A stretch of 64,000 bases of DNA from Tissierella creatinini (GTDB taxonomy: Bacteria > Bacillota > Clostridia > Tissierellales > Tissierellaceae): NCBI GenBank assembly GCA_005046945.1, contig SUSS01000004.1:81041-145040 (forward strand), read 5' to 3'. Each line of letters begins with the position of its first letter. The stretch's first letter is position 1. A model generated the notes under the pieces. It had not been told where the DNA came from. It ran no database searches and saw nothing but the letters and a program-made list of their open reading frames with translations. Below, in pieces: positions 8,478-18,386 of the stretch. The position numbers were made by a program, and so were the translations under genes.

Positions 8478-8937
8478 TAGACTTGTTAGAGGAGCTGCCA
8501 TTGCTGCATTGTATGCCATACTTACTTTAACTTTACCTGCCTATGGTGCCTTGCAATTTAGAATCTCAGAAGTGATGACCTTATTGGCATTCTTCAATCC
8601 CTTCTATATATTGCCTTTAACCATAGGTTGTGCAATTGCAAATATAGCCAGTCCCTTTGGCATTGTTGATGTGATCTTTGGAAGCCTGGCTAGTTTCCTA
8701 GCTCTAACTGCTATGAGTAAGACTAAGAATATCTACTTGGCAAGTATATGGCCTGCTTTCTTTAGTTTTATTATCGGATTAGAGATTATGTTTCTATCCA
8801 CTGAACCGGTTAACTTCTTTTTAATTACAGGTCAGATAATGCTATCTGAATTTGTAGTAGTAACTATAATCGGAGTTCCTCTAATGAAATTTATAATGAG
8901 AAATGAATATATTGAAAGATTAGTAACACAATTTTAA
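8458..8937 (+). CDS. queT: QueT-family queuosine precursor transporter (ECF S component)
   Basis: A hydrophobic protein of about 156-159 residues with five or six membrane segments. It is of the QueT family, the substrate-specific S component of an ECF transporter for queuosine precursors (FRISEVMTLLAFFNPFYILP is a characteristic segment). It overlaps the end of the preceding radical SAM gene. The listed GTG start at 8458 lies within the ribosome site GGGGTAGGTG; TTG at 8467 has better spacing and is a likely real start. ECF ATPase and T components are not in the window. Probably controlled by the preQ1 riboswitch. Confidence 0.85.
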   Translation: MKNLKTNRLVRGAAIAALYAILTLTLPAYGALQFRISEVMTLLAFFNPFYILPLTIGCAIANIASPFGIVDVIFGSLASFLALTAMSKTKNIYLASIWPAFFSFIIGLEIMFLSTEPVNFFLITGQIMLSEFVVVTIIGVPLMKFIMRNEYIERLVTQF

Positions 8938-8967
8938 TAAGGGTAAGCAAGCAGATTAACTAAAACT

Positions 8968-9010
8968 AAAAAGCCCATTAGGTAGTTTTAAACTACCTAA
9001 TAGGCTTTTT
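8968..9010. terminator. Bidirectional terminator between queT and msrB
   Basis: AAAAAGCC...ATTAGGTAGTTT pairs with AAACTACCTAAT...GGCTTTTT. A- and T-runs on both sides serve the two convergent genes. Confidence 0.9.
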
Positions 9011-9026
9011 ACCACATGAAAACTTT

Positions 9027-9488
9027 CTATTCAAAAATCTTTAAATACTCTCCATAACCTTCCTTCTCCATATCCTCTTTTTTTATAAATCTTAAGGAAG
9101 CTCCATTTATACAGTATCTAAGTCCCCCCTTATCCTTTGGACCATCCGGGAATACATGGCCAAGATGGGAATCCGCATGTTTGCTTCTTACTTCGGTCCT
9201 TATCATTCCGTGGGATAAATCCCTTTTCTCCAGTACATTTTCATCCTCTAAAGGCTTGGTAAAGCTAGGCCATCCGCAACCTGCATCAAATTTATCTTTA
9301 GAGGAAAATAGCGGCTCCCCTGATACTATATCAACATATATACCTTCTTCATTCCTTTTATCATATTCATGAGAAAATGGTCTTTCTGTAGCATTTTCCT
9401 GAGTAACCTTATATTCTACAGGAGAAAGCTTTTCTATTAAATCTTCTCTTGATGGCTTTTTATAATCCTTATAATCCACTTTAAACAC
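9027..9488 (-). CDS. msrB: Peptide-methionine (R)-S-oxide reductase
   Basis: Repairs methionine-R-sulfoxide in proteins. The 153-residue SelR/MsrB domain shows AGCGWPSF (residues 69-76), [10 protein letters not shown] and the catalytic Cys126 in [11 protein letters not shown]. The CxxC pairs that bind zinc in many MsrB proteins are absent (SGEPLFSS replaces CGxPLF), so this is the zinc-free form. Cys, not Sec, is encoded at the active site. The start ATG has AAAGAGGTGTTTAA upstream. Single gene. Confidence 0.95.
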   Translation of the reverse strand: MFKVDYKDYKKPSREDLIEKLSPVEYKVTQENATERPFSHEYDKRNEEGIYVDIVSGEPLFSSKDKFDAGCGWPSFTKPLEDENVLEKRDLSHGMIRTEVRSKHADSHLGHVFPDGPKDKGGLRYCINGASLRFIKKEDMEKEGYGEYLKIFE

Positions 9489-9561
9489 CTCTTTTATGTA
9501 TTTTACCCATTTTACTATGGTATAATTACTAATATGGAAAAAAGATGAAAGGTGAGATTTT

Positions 9562-11358
9562 ATGAGATGGAACTTAGATAGTTTATATAGGTCCTTTGAT
9601 TCTAAAGAATATTTGAAGGATATCGAAAGTTACGAAAGCCTTATAGAGGAATTTAATCATTGGGCTGATGAAGAGCTAGTCAACTATGATAATCCTAATA
9701 AAAAGATAGAAGAATATATCAATTATTCAATGAATATATCAGCCCTTGCTACAAAGCTTGGGGCTTATGCCAGTCTTACAGCAAGCGTTGATGCTAAAAA
9801 CGAAATTGCACTTCAATACCAAAATAAGCTTTCAGTAGTTGCTACTAAAATAACCCAAGCAGATGTAAAGTTTCAGAAATATATAAAAGATATGGATAAT
9901 TTAGATGAGATAATATCTTCTTCCCCTTTATTAGAAGACCATGACTTTTATTTAAAGCAGATTAAAAAATACGCTAATTATTTACTTCTCCAAGAGGAAG
10001 AAGTCCTTATTTCCAAGATGAAAAATACAGGCTCAACTGCATGGACTAATCTCCAAAACAAACTGGTCTCAACACTCATGGTAGATATAGTTTTAGAAGG
10101 TGAGCAAAAATCCCTTCCGCTTCCTCAAATCAGAAATCTAGCCTATAGTCCAGACCCTGAAATCAGAAAAGCTGCTTATGAAGCTGAACTTAAAGCATAT
10201 GAAAAAATTGAGGAGTCATCCTCTGCAGCTTTAAATGGAATAAAGGGCGAGGTCATTACTATAACCCAAATGAGAGGATTTGATAATCCTCTAGATGAAG
10301 TGCTATTACAATCCAGAATGGACAAGGAAACACTTGATTCAATGTTTACAGCAATTAAGGAGTATCTACCGACATTCCAAAAATATTATAGAAGAAAGGC
10401 CCAATTGTTAGGTCATAGAAATGCTCTTCCATTCTATGATTTGTTTGCACCAATGGGAAATGTGAGTCGTACCTTTACCTTAGAAGAGACTATGAAATAT
10501 GTAGGGGATAATTTTAAGACCTTTAGTCCTAAATTAGCAGACTTTGCTCAAAAAGCTTATAATAATAAATGGCTTGATGTAGAAGTTAGAGAAGGTAAAA
10601 GTGGTGGTGCATTCTGCTCTAACCTTCATCCAATTAAGGAAAGCAGAATTATGTCCAACTTCGATGGGAGCTTCTCCAGCATTACAACCCTAGCTCATGA
10701 ACTGGGCCATGGCTATCACGGTTCAACCCTTATTGAAGAATCCATTTTAAATAGCAGATATCCTATGCCTATAGCAGAAACTGCTTCTATTTTCTGTGAA
10801 ACTATAGTTATGAATGCAGCACTTAGAGAATCTAATGATGAAGAAGCCTTTGGAATCCTTGAAGCTTCTATATCCGATGCAGGCCAAGTAATAGTGGACA
10901 TATATTCTAGATTCCTATTTGAAACAGAATTATTTGAGAGAAGAAAAAGTCATCCATTATCTGTAAAGGAATTAAAGGAAATTATGATAGAAGCTCAAAA
11001 GCAGGCTTATGGAGACGCCTTGGACCATAAAATTCTTCATCCCTATATGTGGATAAATAAGTCCCATTATTATTCAGCTGGTCGAAACTTCTATAACTTC
11101 CCTTATGCCTTTGGCCTACTATTCTCAAAAGGTCTTTATGCAGAGTATCTTAAGAGAGAGGAAGCCTTTGTAGAGAAATATGATAAGCTTTTAAATGCAA
11201 CAGGTAAAAATAATATTAAGGATCTAGCTTTAATGATGGATATAGATATTACTAAGCCTGACTTCTTTAGAAATTCCTTAAGGTTGATTGAACAAGATAT
11301 AGAAAAATTCTTGCAGATAACCAATAGTTTAAATGATCAAATCATCAAAGATGAATAA
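9562..11358 (+). CDS. pepF: Oligoendopeptidase F (M3 metallopeptidase)
   Basis: Cytoplasmic zinc oligopeptidase that cleaves short peptides. At 598 residues it matches PepF. The zinc motif HELGH is at residues 379-383 in [13 protein letters not shown], with the third ligand in [11 protein letters not shown] about 25 residues on. There is no signal peptide. Start ATG follows GAAAGGTGAGATTTT. It stands alone, with a very strong terminator behind it. Confidence 0.95.
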   Translation: MRWNLDSLYRSFDSKEYLKDIESYESLIEEFNHWADEELVNYDNPNKKIEEYINYSMNISALATKLGAYASLTASVDAKNEIALQYQNKLSVVATKITQADVKFQKYIKDMDNLDEIISSSPLLEDHDFYLKQIKKYANYLLLQEEEVLISKMKNTGSTAWTNLQNKLVSTLMVDIVLEGEQKSLPLPQIRNLAYSPDPEIRKAAYEAELKAYEKIEESSSAALNGIKGEVITITQMRGFDNPLDEVLLQSRMDKETLDSMFTAIKEYLPTFQKYYRRKAQLLGHRNALPFYDLFAPMGNVSRTFTLEETMKYVGDNFKTFSPKLADFAQKAYNNKWLDVEVREGKSGGAFCSNLHPIKESRIMSNFDGSFSSITTLAHELGHGYHGSTLIEESILNSRYPMPIAETASIFCETIVMNAALRESNDEEAFGILEASISDAGQVIVDIYSRFLFETELFERRKSHPLSVKELKEIMIEAQKQAYGDALDHKILHPYMWINKSHYYSAGRNFYNFPYAFGLLFSKGLYAEYLKREEAFVEKYDKLLNATGKNNIKDLALMMDIDITKPDFFRNSLRLIEQDIEKFLQITNSLNDQIIKDE

Positions 11359-11378
11359 TGAAACACGGATTAAAGATT

Positions 11379-11430
11379 AAGCTTTTTAAGAAAACTCAAG
11401 TAGAGACACTTGAGTTTTCTTAAAAAGCTT
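11379..11430. terminator. Bidirectional terminator between pepF and the moeA-like gene
   Basis: A perfect 22-bp inverted repeat (AAGCTTTTTAAGAAAACTCA and AG, with its complement) and an eight-base loop, between convergent genes. Confidence 0.9.
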
Positions 11431-11436
11431 ACCCTA

Positions 11437-12462
11437 TTAATATTTACCAAAATGACAATTGGGGAAGGTACATACCGTACATTTTAAGCATTGCCCACCA
11501 TAACCTAGTCTTGAAATATCCCTTCTTACTATGGTCTCACCTGCCATTACTCTAGGCAAGAGTAAATCAAACGCAGTTCTAGCTGAAAACATTACACAGC
11601 CAGGAAGGCCGAAAACAGGAACTTCATCTAAATATGCCATTAAGAGCATAGCTCCAGGTAAAACAGGAGTACCATAAGTTACAATATTTGCTCCTGTAGC
11701 TTTTATCCCTCCCGGAGTCTTGTCATCCGGATCAACACTCATTCCACCGGTTACAACAATAAGGTCTGCTCCCTTTTCTTTAGCTTTTAATATCTCATCT
11801 TTAATAAGATCTAATTCATCGGGAACTATTGTCTTATAAAAGACATAAGTCCCAAATTCCAATAGCTTTTTCTCCACAACAGGTCCAAATTTATCCTCAA
11901 TTCTTCCCTTATAGACCTCACTTCCGGTAACTATAATGGCTGCTTTTAGAGTCTTAAAAGGCTTTACCCTAAATATAGGTCCCTTTTCATCTATTATCTT
12001 CTTTACTTCATCTATTTTATTCTTATTGATAGTCAATGGGATTACCCTGCAGCCCCCGATTAATTCTTCTTCATCGATGGTTCTATCTCCATGAATTGTA
12101 GCAATACATATATCCCCCAGATCATTGACTTCTTCTAAGATCTCTCTATCTATTTTTAATAAGCCCTTAAAGTCTGGATGTATATTTATCTTCCCTTCAC
12201 TAGGTGGACTTGTAAAATGGACGCCTTCTCCGCATATAAGGTTTCCTAAGGCTAAGGCCGCCTCATCTTCATGTAGTTCATCTTCCTTTAATTCAAATAC
12301 ATAAATATGTTCCTTGCCAATTCTTAAAAGATGGTCTATATCAGATTTCTGAATAACGTGTCCTTTTTTAAAGGCTACACCCTTAAATTCACCGGGAACA
12401 ATTTCAGTAATATCATGGCAAAGCACCATGCCTACTGCATCTATAGTCTCTACTACCTTCAT
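11437..12462 (-). CDS. Molybdopterin-binding MoeA/MogA-like protein with Cys-rich tail
   Basis: The C-terminal half carries a MoCF (molybdopterin-binding) domain: VTGSEVYKG, VVTGGMSVDPDDKTPGGI and the PVLPGAMLLMAYL/GLPGCVMF segment. The N-terminal half is unlike canonical MoeA. The protein ends in a Cys cluster, CLKCTVCTFPNC, which may bind a metal. ATG 12462 is preferred because GAGGG lies five bases upstream. It is the last gene of the Mo-cofactor block. It may bind or insert cofactor into a specific enzyme, but this is not shown. A true moeA lies at 18878-20113. Confidence 0.8.
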   Translation of the reverse strand: MKVVETIDAVGMVLCHDITEIVPGEFKGVAFKKGHVIQKSDIDHLLRIGKEHIYVFELKEDELHEDEAALALGNLICGEGVHFTSPPSEGKINIHPDFKGLLKIDREILEEVNDLGDICIATIHGDRTIDEEELIGGCRVIPLTINKNKIDEVKKIIDEKGPIFRVKPFKTLKAAIIVTGSEVYKGRIEDKFGPVVEKKLLEFGTYVFYKTIVPDELDLIKDEILKAKEKGADLIVVTGGMSVDPDDKTPGGIKATGANIVTYGTPVLPGAMLLMAYLDEVPVFGLPGCVMFSARTAFDLLLPRVMAGETIVRRDISRLGYGGQCLKCTVCTFPNCHFGKY

Positions 12463-12504
12463 AAAATCCCTCATTTCAAATTCTATTACTTAACACCACT
12501 ACAA

Positions 12505-13407
12505 CTATAAAACTTCTATAACATCTCCTTCTTTTATCTTTCCACCCTTAAGAACTCTGGTAAATATACCTTCCTTAGGCATTACACACTTTCCTACTGC
12601 TTGTTTTATAGCACAACCGGTATGGCACTCTTTACCTATCTGGGTTACTTCATGAAGGGTTTCACCGATTGAAAGTTTTGTGCCTATGGGTAGTTCATAA
12701 AGGATTATTCCCTCAGTTGTAAGGTTTTCTGCAAAATCACCGAACTTTAAGTCCTTTAAACCTTGGCCTTTCATCTTGTTAAAGCTTTCAAGACCTAGAA
12801 GACTCACCTGTCTATGCCAGTCGCCAGCATGGGCATCATTTTCAAGGCCATAGTTCTCAATAAATAGACCTTCCTTTATGGGCTCCTTGATTACCCCTTT
12901 TTTATCTGAAATATTAACAGATAATACCTTTCCTAATTTTTTTTCTCTCATATATTCTCCTGACTTTCCACCTGTTTTTTTCATCAACTTAATATCTTCA
13001 ATAATCATATCCTTATCTATTGCCTTGCACATATCATATATAGTAAGGCATGCAATAGATGCAGCTGTAAGAGCCTCCATCTCAACACCGGTTTTCCCTG
13101 TAGTCTTTACCTCTGCTTCCAGCTCAATATATTCATCCTGAATATTGAACCTAATATCGGCACCGGTTAAAAATATATTGTGGCACATTGGTATAATATC
13201 ACTGGTCTTCTTAGAACCCATAATACCTGCAACTTGAGCTACTGAAAGCACATCTCCCTTTTCAATAAGCCCTTGTCTTATTCTATCTGATGTTTCCTTC
13301 TTCATTCTAATTCTACCTGAAGCAATGGCTGTTCGTTTTGTAGTTTCCTTGTCTCCTACCTCAACCATATGGGCTCGTCCCGCTTCATTAAAATGGGTTA
13401 AATCCAT
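12505..13407 (-). CDS. moaC: MoaC-MOSC fusion: cyclic pyranopterin monophosphate synthase plus MOSC domain
   Basis: Residues 1 to about 157 form MoaC, which with MoaA converts GTP to cyclic pyranopterin monophosphate ([51 protein letters not shown]). Residues 160-300 form a MOSC domain ([48 protein letters not shown]), a fold known from Moco sulfurases and other Mo enzymes. MoaC and MOSC are usually separate, so this is a domain fusion. The gene starts one base after moaA ends. Start has AGGGGGATAAC upstream. Confidence 0.92.
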   Translation of the reverse strand: MDLTHFNEAGRAHMVEVGDKETTKRTAIASGRIRMKKETSDRIRQGLIEKGDVLSVAQVAGIMGSKKTSDIIPMCHNIFLTGADIRFNIQDEYIELEAEVKTTGKTGVEMEALTAASIACLTIYDMCKAIDKDMIIEDIKLMKKTGGKSGEYMREKKLGKVLSVNISDKKGVIKEPIKEGLFIENYGLENDAHAGDWHRQVSLLGLESFNKMKGQGLKDLKFGDFAENLTTEGIILYELPIGTKLSIGETLHEVTQIGKECHTGCAIKQAVGKCVMPKEGIFTRVLKGGKIKEGDVIEVL

Positions 13408-13408
13408 G

Positions 13409-14362
13409 TTATCCCCCTATCTGATTCATATTTCGGCTTATATATTCCTTATCTTCAAGATGATGCTCTTCTTCCTTAGTTAAAATCGCATCACTTATGA
13501 TCTTCTTTATATCCTCTTTATTCTCAAAGGCTTTCTTTAAGTCTATCTCTCTATTGGAATGAAGACAAAGCTTGAGTAATCCAGTGGATGTTAGCCTTAC
13601 CCTATTACAAGACTTGCAGAACTTACATGATATGGGATTTATAATTCCTACTTTCCCTTTAGCTCCCGGTAATTTGTAGTATAGGGCTGGAGAAAACTTA
13701 TCCTCAGCTACTACCGGTATAAGGTCTTTTACTGCTTCCAGTATTCTAGAACTTGGAATGAATTTTTCCTTAGCAAATCCTGCTGCCTCTCCTATAGGCA
13801 TAAGTTCAATAAATCTAACATCAATATCATCCCTAGTTAAGTCTATAAGAGATGGAATTTCATCATCATTAAAACCACCAATTAATACTGTATTAATTTT
13901 TAATGGGGTCAAGCCAACCTCCTTAGCTGCCTTAATACCATTTAGTACTTTATCCAAATCTCCCCCACGGGTTATATCCCTATACCTTTCTTTATTTAGA
14001 GTATCAAGGCTAATATTCACCCTAGTTAATCCTGCCTCTTTTAAACTTTTAGCATATTTTTCTAAGAGGATTCCATTGGTGGTCATAGCTATTTCTCTTA
14101 CTCCTTCAAGTTTAGAAACTTTAGAGATGAGATCTACAATACCTAACCTTACCAGGGGTTCTCCACCTGTAAATCTTATTTTATCTATTCCAAGGTCTAC
14201 AAACACCTTTATAACCTCATAGGTATCCTCTAAGGTCATTATATCCCCATGCTCAAGCTTGTCTACACCTTTTCCAGGCATACAGTATTCGCACCGTAAA
14301 TTACACCTATCTGTCAGAGATACCCTAAGATAGTTTATTTCTCTTCCAAATGAATCCTTCAT
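13409..14362 (-). CDS. moaA: GTP 3',8-cyclase (molybdenum cofactor biosynthesis)
   Basis: Radical SAM enzyme for the first step of Moco synthesis. The N-terminal cluster motif CNLRCEYC has Cys at residues 20, 24 and 27. A second cluster CKFCKSC...LCLHS near residues 247-265 binds GTP. The chain ends in the Gly-Gly tail typical of MoaA (MNQIGG). [10 protein letters not shown] and the [12 protein letters not shown] segment are also standard. It follows modC by about 50 bases and is tightly packed with moaC. Confidence 0.96.
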   Translation of the reverse strand: MKDSFGREINYLRVSLTDRCNLRCEYCMPGKGVDKLEHGDIMTLEDTYEVIKVFVDLGIDKIRFTGGEPLVRLGIVDLISKVSKLEGVREIAMTTNGILLEKYAKSLKEAGLTRVNISLDTLNKERYRDITRGGDLDKVLNGIKAAKEVGLTPLKINTVLIGGFNDDEIPSLIDLTRDDIDVRFIELMPIGEAAGFAKEKFIPSSRILEAVKDLIPVVAEDKFSPALYYKLPGAKGKVGIINPISCKFCKSCNRVRLTSTGLLKLCLHSNREIDLKKAFENKEDIKKIISDAILTKEEEHHLEDKEYISRNMNQIGG

Positions 14363-14414
14363 ATTTCACCATCTTCTTTTACATAAATTATTTTAAGCAC
14401 CACATATTTCTAAC

Positions 14415-15476
14415 TTAACAATAGAATAACAATATATTTTTTTTATGAATACTTATATCTAATTTTGAATTAATATTCAAGTCTTTAAAGTCCTCTTTAG
14501 ATAATTTTATATAAAGGGGTGCATTACCATTACTAGATAGAATGACAATTTTATTAAAAAGGTCTTCTATAAAATCAATTATATTAAGGTTGAAATGATT
14601 ATCATAAATGGAATCATTACAATGGTCAATATGATGGGCTCGGATACCGACATATTCTATATTATCCAAAACACTTTCATCACATTCCAGTTCTAGATTC
14701 CAATCCAGTGCCAAAATTCTCTTTTCACCTATCTTTTTAGCTCTTGAAATATTCTCACATCCTGTTAGGATAGCTCCATTCATACTAGAAGGATTTTTAA
14801 ATAGGTCTTTCTTCGAGCTTATAGTTTCGATTTTTCCATCCTTCATTATGGCAATCCTATTGGATATTCGATAGACCTCATCTCTATTATGGGATACAAA
14901 TAGACTAGTTCCCTTATAATCCTTTAAAGTTGACACTAATTCCTGTTCTAGTTGCCATCTTAAATATGTGTCCAAGGCTGAGAATGGTTCGTCTAAGAGG
15001 ATTAGTTCAGGGCTATTTACTAGCATTCTGGCTAAAGCGACCCTCTGTTGCTGACCACCTGATAGTTGACTAGGATACTTTTTCTCAAGTCCCTGAAGTG
15101 AAAAACTTTCAATCTTCTCCTTTAGAAGTCCTAATTTATCCGGGTGATTCTTAGGTATTCCCATTAAAATATTCTGTTCCAATGTCATATTTGGAAAGAG
15201 AGCATAGTTTTGAAAGAGTAGACCTACTTTCCTTTTTTGAGGGCACAGATTAATCTTTTTGCTGCTATCATAGAGAGTTCTTCCATTTAGGATAATCTGT
15301 CCGGAATCAGGTTTTTCTACTCCGGCAATACACTTAAGAGTCATGCTCTTTCCGCAGCCTGAAGAGCCTAGAAGTGCTAAAACTTCATCTTTTGATTCAA
15401 ATTCAACATTCAATTGGAAGTCCTTAAACTTCTTCTTAATATTCACATAAAGAATTTTAAAAACCCCCTTTTCCAT
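14415..15476 (-). CDS. modC: Molybdate/tungstate ABC transporter ATP-binding protein
   Basis: ABC ATPase with Walker A GSSGCGKS, Q-loop LLFQNYALFPNMT, signature LSGGQQQRVALARML and Walker B LILLDEPFSALD. The C-terminal third is longer than the ATPase core and may hold a degenerate TOBE/regulatory part. The open frame extends upstream into modB. ATG 15476 (AAGG eight bases upstream) or GTG 15446 is the likely start. It energises ModB. Confidence 0.88.
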   Translation of the reverse strand: MEKGVFKILYVNIKKKFKDFQLNVEFESKDEVLALLGSSGCGKSMTLKCIAGVEKPDSGQIILNGRTLYDSSKKINLCPQKRKVGLLFQNYALFPNMTLEQNILMGIPKNHPDKLGLLKEKIESFSLQGLEKKYPSQLSGGQQQRVALARMLVNSPELILLDEPFSALDTYLRWQLEQELVSTLKDYKGTSLFVSHNRDEVYRISNRIAIMKDGKIETISSKKDLFKNPSSMNGAILTGCENISRAKKIGEKRILALDWNLELECDESVLDNIEYVGIRAHHIDHCNDSIYDNHFNLNIIDFIEDLFNKIVILSSNGNAPLYIKLSKEDFKDLNINSKLDISIHKKNILLFYC

Positions 15477-16131
15477 GTTTTTTAACCTTACCACTCTCAA
15501 ACATATTGAGTAATATCATAGATGCAAAGGATATGATTACTATTATACCAACCCATTTATAGGCTAATTCTCTATTTCCTGCTTGTACAGCACTATAAAC
15601 TGCAACTGCCATGGTTTGTGTCTTTCCAGGTATATTTCCTGCTATCATTATAGTTGCCCCGAATTCACCAAGAGCTCTAGCAAATGCCAATATAGTGCCT
15701 GCAATAATGCTATTAAAAGAATTGGGAATCATAATTTTTAGAAAGATTTCATGCTCAGATAAGCCCAAAGTTCTAGCAACATAGATTATATTCTTGTCCA
15801 CTTGCTCAAGGGCCCCTCTTGCAGTTCTGTACATTAGTGGGAAGGAGACCACAATTGATGCTATGATAGTAGCTGTAGCGGAAAAAACTATTGAAATATC
15901 ATAGCTTAAAAGGAATTTACCAATAAGGCTGTTCTTCCCCAATAGTACCAATAGCAAGAATCCTACAACAGTAGGTGGTAGGACCAGAGGAAGGGTAAAA
16001 AGACCATCTGCCAATCCTTTTAATTTATTTAATCTTATGGAAAAATATGCACTATAAATACCAAGTATAAATGTTATACATGTAGCTATTATAGCTGCTT
16101 TTAAGGATATAAATAAAGGGGAACACTCCAT
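15457..16131 (-). CDS. modB: Molybdate ABC transporter permease
   Basis: An integral membrane protein of 224 residues with about five membrane helices. The BPD permease signature is visible as RTLGLSEHEIFLKIMIPNS (EAA loop). PLVLPPTVVGFLLL and GEFGATIMIAGNIPG are diagnostic of ModB/WtpB permeases. Start ATG has GGAGGTAAAATA upstream. It sits between modA and modC, overlapping modC. Confidence 0.94.
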   Translation of the reverse strand: MECSPLFISLKAAIIATCITFILGIYSAYFSIRLNKLKGLADGLFTLPLVLPPTVVGFLLLVLLGKNSLIGKFLLSYDISIVFSATATIIASIVVSFPLMYRTARGALEQVDKNIIYVARTLGLSEHEIFLKIMIPNSFNSIIAGTILAFARALGEFGATIMIAGNIPGKTQTMAVAVYSAVQAGNRELAYKWVGIIVIISFASMILLNMFESGKVKKHGKGGF

Positions 16132-16168
16132 TATTTTACCTCCACCTCTGTATAATATATTTTCCTTG

Positions 16169-17008
16169 TTATTTCATAGTAAAACCATGCTTTATAAATA
16201 TTTCAGCAGCTTCCTCAGATGATAAATAGTCTAAGAATGCTTGAGATTCATCTTTATGTTTTGAGGAGCTTATAATAGCAACAGGGTAGCTTACTTCTTT
16301 ATGGCTAGCTTCGGGAGCTTCTGTTATTACCTTTACCTTATCTGTACTAGCTGCATCTGTAGCATATACCAGTCCAAAATCCACTTCTCCTGCTTCAACC
16401 CAGGCAAGTACTGTTCTTACATCACTAGCATAGACCGCTTTTGGGGTAATTTTATCTAAGATATTAAGGTTAGTAAATATTTCCTCGCTATATTGGCCTA
16501 CAGGAACACTTGCCGGATCCCCTAGCCCAATTTTTTTAACATCATCCCTAACTAATTCTTCAATGGAAGTAATATTTAATTCATTGTCTAAAGGAGAGAC
16601 TAGTACCACTTTATTTGTTAGTAATGTTTTTCTGCTTTCATTCACAATATGTCCACTTTCCTCCAAGGCATCCATTTGCTTTTGAGCAGCAGATATAAAG
16701 ATATCTGCCGGAGCACCTTCCTCAATTTGAGTCTGCAATGCACCAGATCCACCAAAGGTATAGGTAAGTGTAACATTTGGGGCTACTTCCTTATAAGTCT
16801 CCGTCAATTCAGCCAAAACGTCTGTCATACTTGCGGCTGCTGAAATCAACAGTTCAACTTCTTCTACTGGTTCTTCAGCAGGGGTTTCAGTCACTGGGAT
16901 CTCAACTACAGGTGCCTCCGATGCTGGTGTTTCTACTTTTCTTCCACATCCTATCAATAGGAATAGGGATAATACTCCAATCAAGATTAATGTACCTTGT
17001 TTTTCCAT
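16169..17008 (-). CDS. modA: Molybdate-binding lipoprotein
   Basis: Extracellular substrate-binding protein of the Mod transporter. A lipobox LLIGC places the lipid-anchored Cys at residue 21. A Pro/Glu/Thr-rich spacer (about 25-50) leads to the binding domain with the oxyanion motif SAAASMTDVL (about 55-64) and the SGALQTQIEEGAPADIFISA segment. The C-terminus has GLVYATDA. First gene of modABC, directly downstream of a Moco-type riboswitch with terminator. Confidence 0.95.
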   Translation of the reverse strand: MEKQGTLILIGVLSLFLLIGCGRKVETPASEAPVVEIPVTETPAEEPVEEVELLISAAASMTDVLAELTETYKEVAPNVTLTYTFGGSGALQTQIEEGAPADIFISAAQKQMDALEESGHIVNESRKTLLTNKVVLVSPLDNELNITSIEELVRDDVKKIGLGDPASVPVGQYSEEIFTNLNILDKITPKAVYASDVRTVLAWVEAGEVDFGLVYATDAASTDKVKVITEAPEASHKEVSYPVAIISSSKHKDESQAFLDYLSSEEAAEIFIKHGFTMK

Positions 17009-17042
17009 AAACTCTACCTCTTATCTTATTATATTTATGTAA

Positions 17043-17080
17043 AAGTACAAAAAAACAGCCCAAAAAGGCTGTATGTACTT
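17043..17080 (-). terminator. Riboswitch terminator upstream of modA
   Basis: On the minus strand ACAGCC pairs with GGCTGT (17072-17055) inside an outer AAGTACA/TGTACTT stem, with a run of T residues following. It lies directly downstream of the Moco-type aptamer and 35 bases before modA, so it is the likely expression platform. Confidence 0.85.
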
Positions 17081-17084
17081 ATGC

Positions 17085-17190
17085 ATATCTTCCTTTCCAA
17101 ATACGTGGGAGGCATAAAGATTTCTCCTTATACCCATCGGCTTTTCTTCATGGCTCTTAGCTTTAGAAGTTTAAGCTCGGAAAATTTATT
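17085..17190 (-). ncRNA. Moco (molybdenum/tungsten cofactor) riboswitch aptamer
   Basis: The minus strand has a structured leader with GCCGATGGG, then GCCTCCC and GGAAAGG. These short conserved blocks recall the Moco RNA motif. It is followed by a terminator hairpin and modA, in the middle of a Moco biosynthesis cluster. High cofactor would switch off modABC-moaAC. I matched blocks and context by eye, without a covariance model. Confidence 0.7.
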
Positions 17191-17271
17191 ATATTTCTTA
17201 TTTATTTTTAATCCTAAGATTTATTAAATCTCTTTTAATCTTATCACATTTAAATATGAATTGGAACAATT

Positions 17272-17871
17272 TTATTTAGTTAAGTAGTTACTTAAGTCTT
17301 CCATAGTATTTAGATTCATAAACATATCCCATTTTGGGCTGAATTTACGAGCTTCATCCTCTTCAATATAAATCATATTAAAGTCCTTAATTAGTCCATT
17401 AATTGACCGTCTTCCCGAACTTAAGTAGTATTCTATCTGATCTATAAGTTGGATTGAATAGAAGCCATGAAATGGTTCTATCTGAATTCCTAACCTAGTA
17501 ACAATTCCAAAGGAATCCTTACCAGCAAGCATAAGTTTATCCTTCATAAAATTCATATACTCCATATTTATATTGGGCATATCACAAGCTACTACAAAGG
17601 CGTATTGACTTGAGGACAGCTTCAAACCTGCGTGAATTCCTCCAAGAGGCCCCATATCTTTAAATATATCACTAGTGATAATATGTGGCGAACCAATATA
17701 TAATTCAGGTTTATTAGTAACTATTATTATTTCGTCAAATTGCACTTTTAATTTTGATATAACATCATCTATTAATCTAGCTTCATTAATATTTAAAAGT
17801 TGTTTATCAAAACCCATTCTTGAGCTTTTACCGCCTGCTAGTATAATAGCTGTACCAAATTTTCTATCCAT
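17272..17871 (-). CDS. mobA: Molybdenum cofactor guanylyltransferase
   Basis: Transfers GMP from GTP to Mo-molybdopterin, giving the guanine dinucleotide form used by formate dehydrogenases. The nucleotidyltransferase signature AIILAGGKSSRMGFDKQLL is at the N-terminus, with GPLGGIHAGL and VACDMPN further on. The start at ATG 17871 has GGTGATCAA just upstream and lies five bases from the mogA stop; an upstream in-frame ATG would overlap mogA. Last gene of moeA-mobB-mogA-mobA. Confidence 0.92.
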   Translation of the reverse strand: MDRKFGTAIILAGGKSSRMGFDKQLLNINEARLIDDVISKLKVQFDEIIIVTNKPELYIGSPHIITSDIFKDMGPLGGIHAGLKLSSSQYAFVVACDMPNINMEYMNFMKDKLMLAGKDSFGIVTRLGIQIEPFHGFYSIQLIDQIEYYLSSGRRSINGLIKDFNMIYIEEDEARKFSPKWDMFMNLNTMEDLSNYLTK

Positions 17872-17875
17872 TTGA

Positions 17876-18367
17876 TCACCTTCTGGCACATTCACCGCCA
17901 CGTCCTGTCAATATCTCAAGTCCATGCTCTAGACTTCCAAGTATAAAGTCCAAGGCTTCCTTGACTGCTTTTGGGCTTCCGGGAAGATTAACTATCAAAG
18001 TTTGCTTTCTTATTCCTGAAACAGCTCTGGATAGCATTGCCCTAGGGGTTATTTGAAGACTATAATACCTTATGGCTTCTGCAATTCCATTTGCCATTCT
18101 ATCGCATGCTTTTATAGTGGCTTCAGGTGTTACATCCCGAAGGCTAAAGCCTGTTCCTCCAGTTGTTACTATTAAGTCCACATGTAGGTCATCTGTCATA
18201 TGGACCATTTCTTCATATATAAGCTTCTCTTCATCTGGGACTATAATACTTTTTTCTATATGATAGCCCTTTTCAGTCAATATCTTTGCAATCAGCTCTC
18301 CGGATTGATCTATTCTCTCTCCTCTAGACCCCTTATCGCTAGCTATTATTATCCCTACATTATACAT
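17876..18367 (-). CDS. mogA: Molybdopterin adenylyltransferase (MogA/MoaB family)
   Basis: Adenylates molybdopterin before Mo insertion by MoeA. At 163 residues it is a single MoCF domain with SDKGSRGERIDQSG near the N-terminus, TTGGTGFSLRDVTPEAT (the GGTG substrate loop) in the middle and NLPGSPKAVKEAL near the C-terminus. MogA and MoaB cannot be cleanly separated from sequence alone. Confidence 0.9.
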   Translation of the reverse strand: MYNVGIIIASDKGSRGERIDQSGELIAKILTEKGYHIEKSIIVPDEEKLIYEEMVHMTDDLHVDLIVTTGGTGFSLRDVTPEATIKACDRMANGIAEAIRYYSLQITPRAMLSRAVSGIRKQTLIVNLPGSPKAVKEALDFILGSLEHGLEILTGRGGECARR

Positions 18368-18386
18368 ATTCTCACTCCAGTTATCT

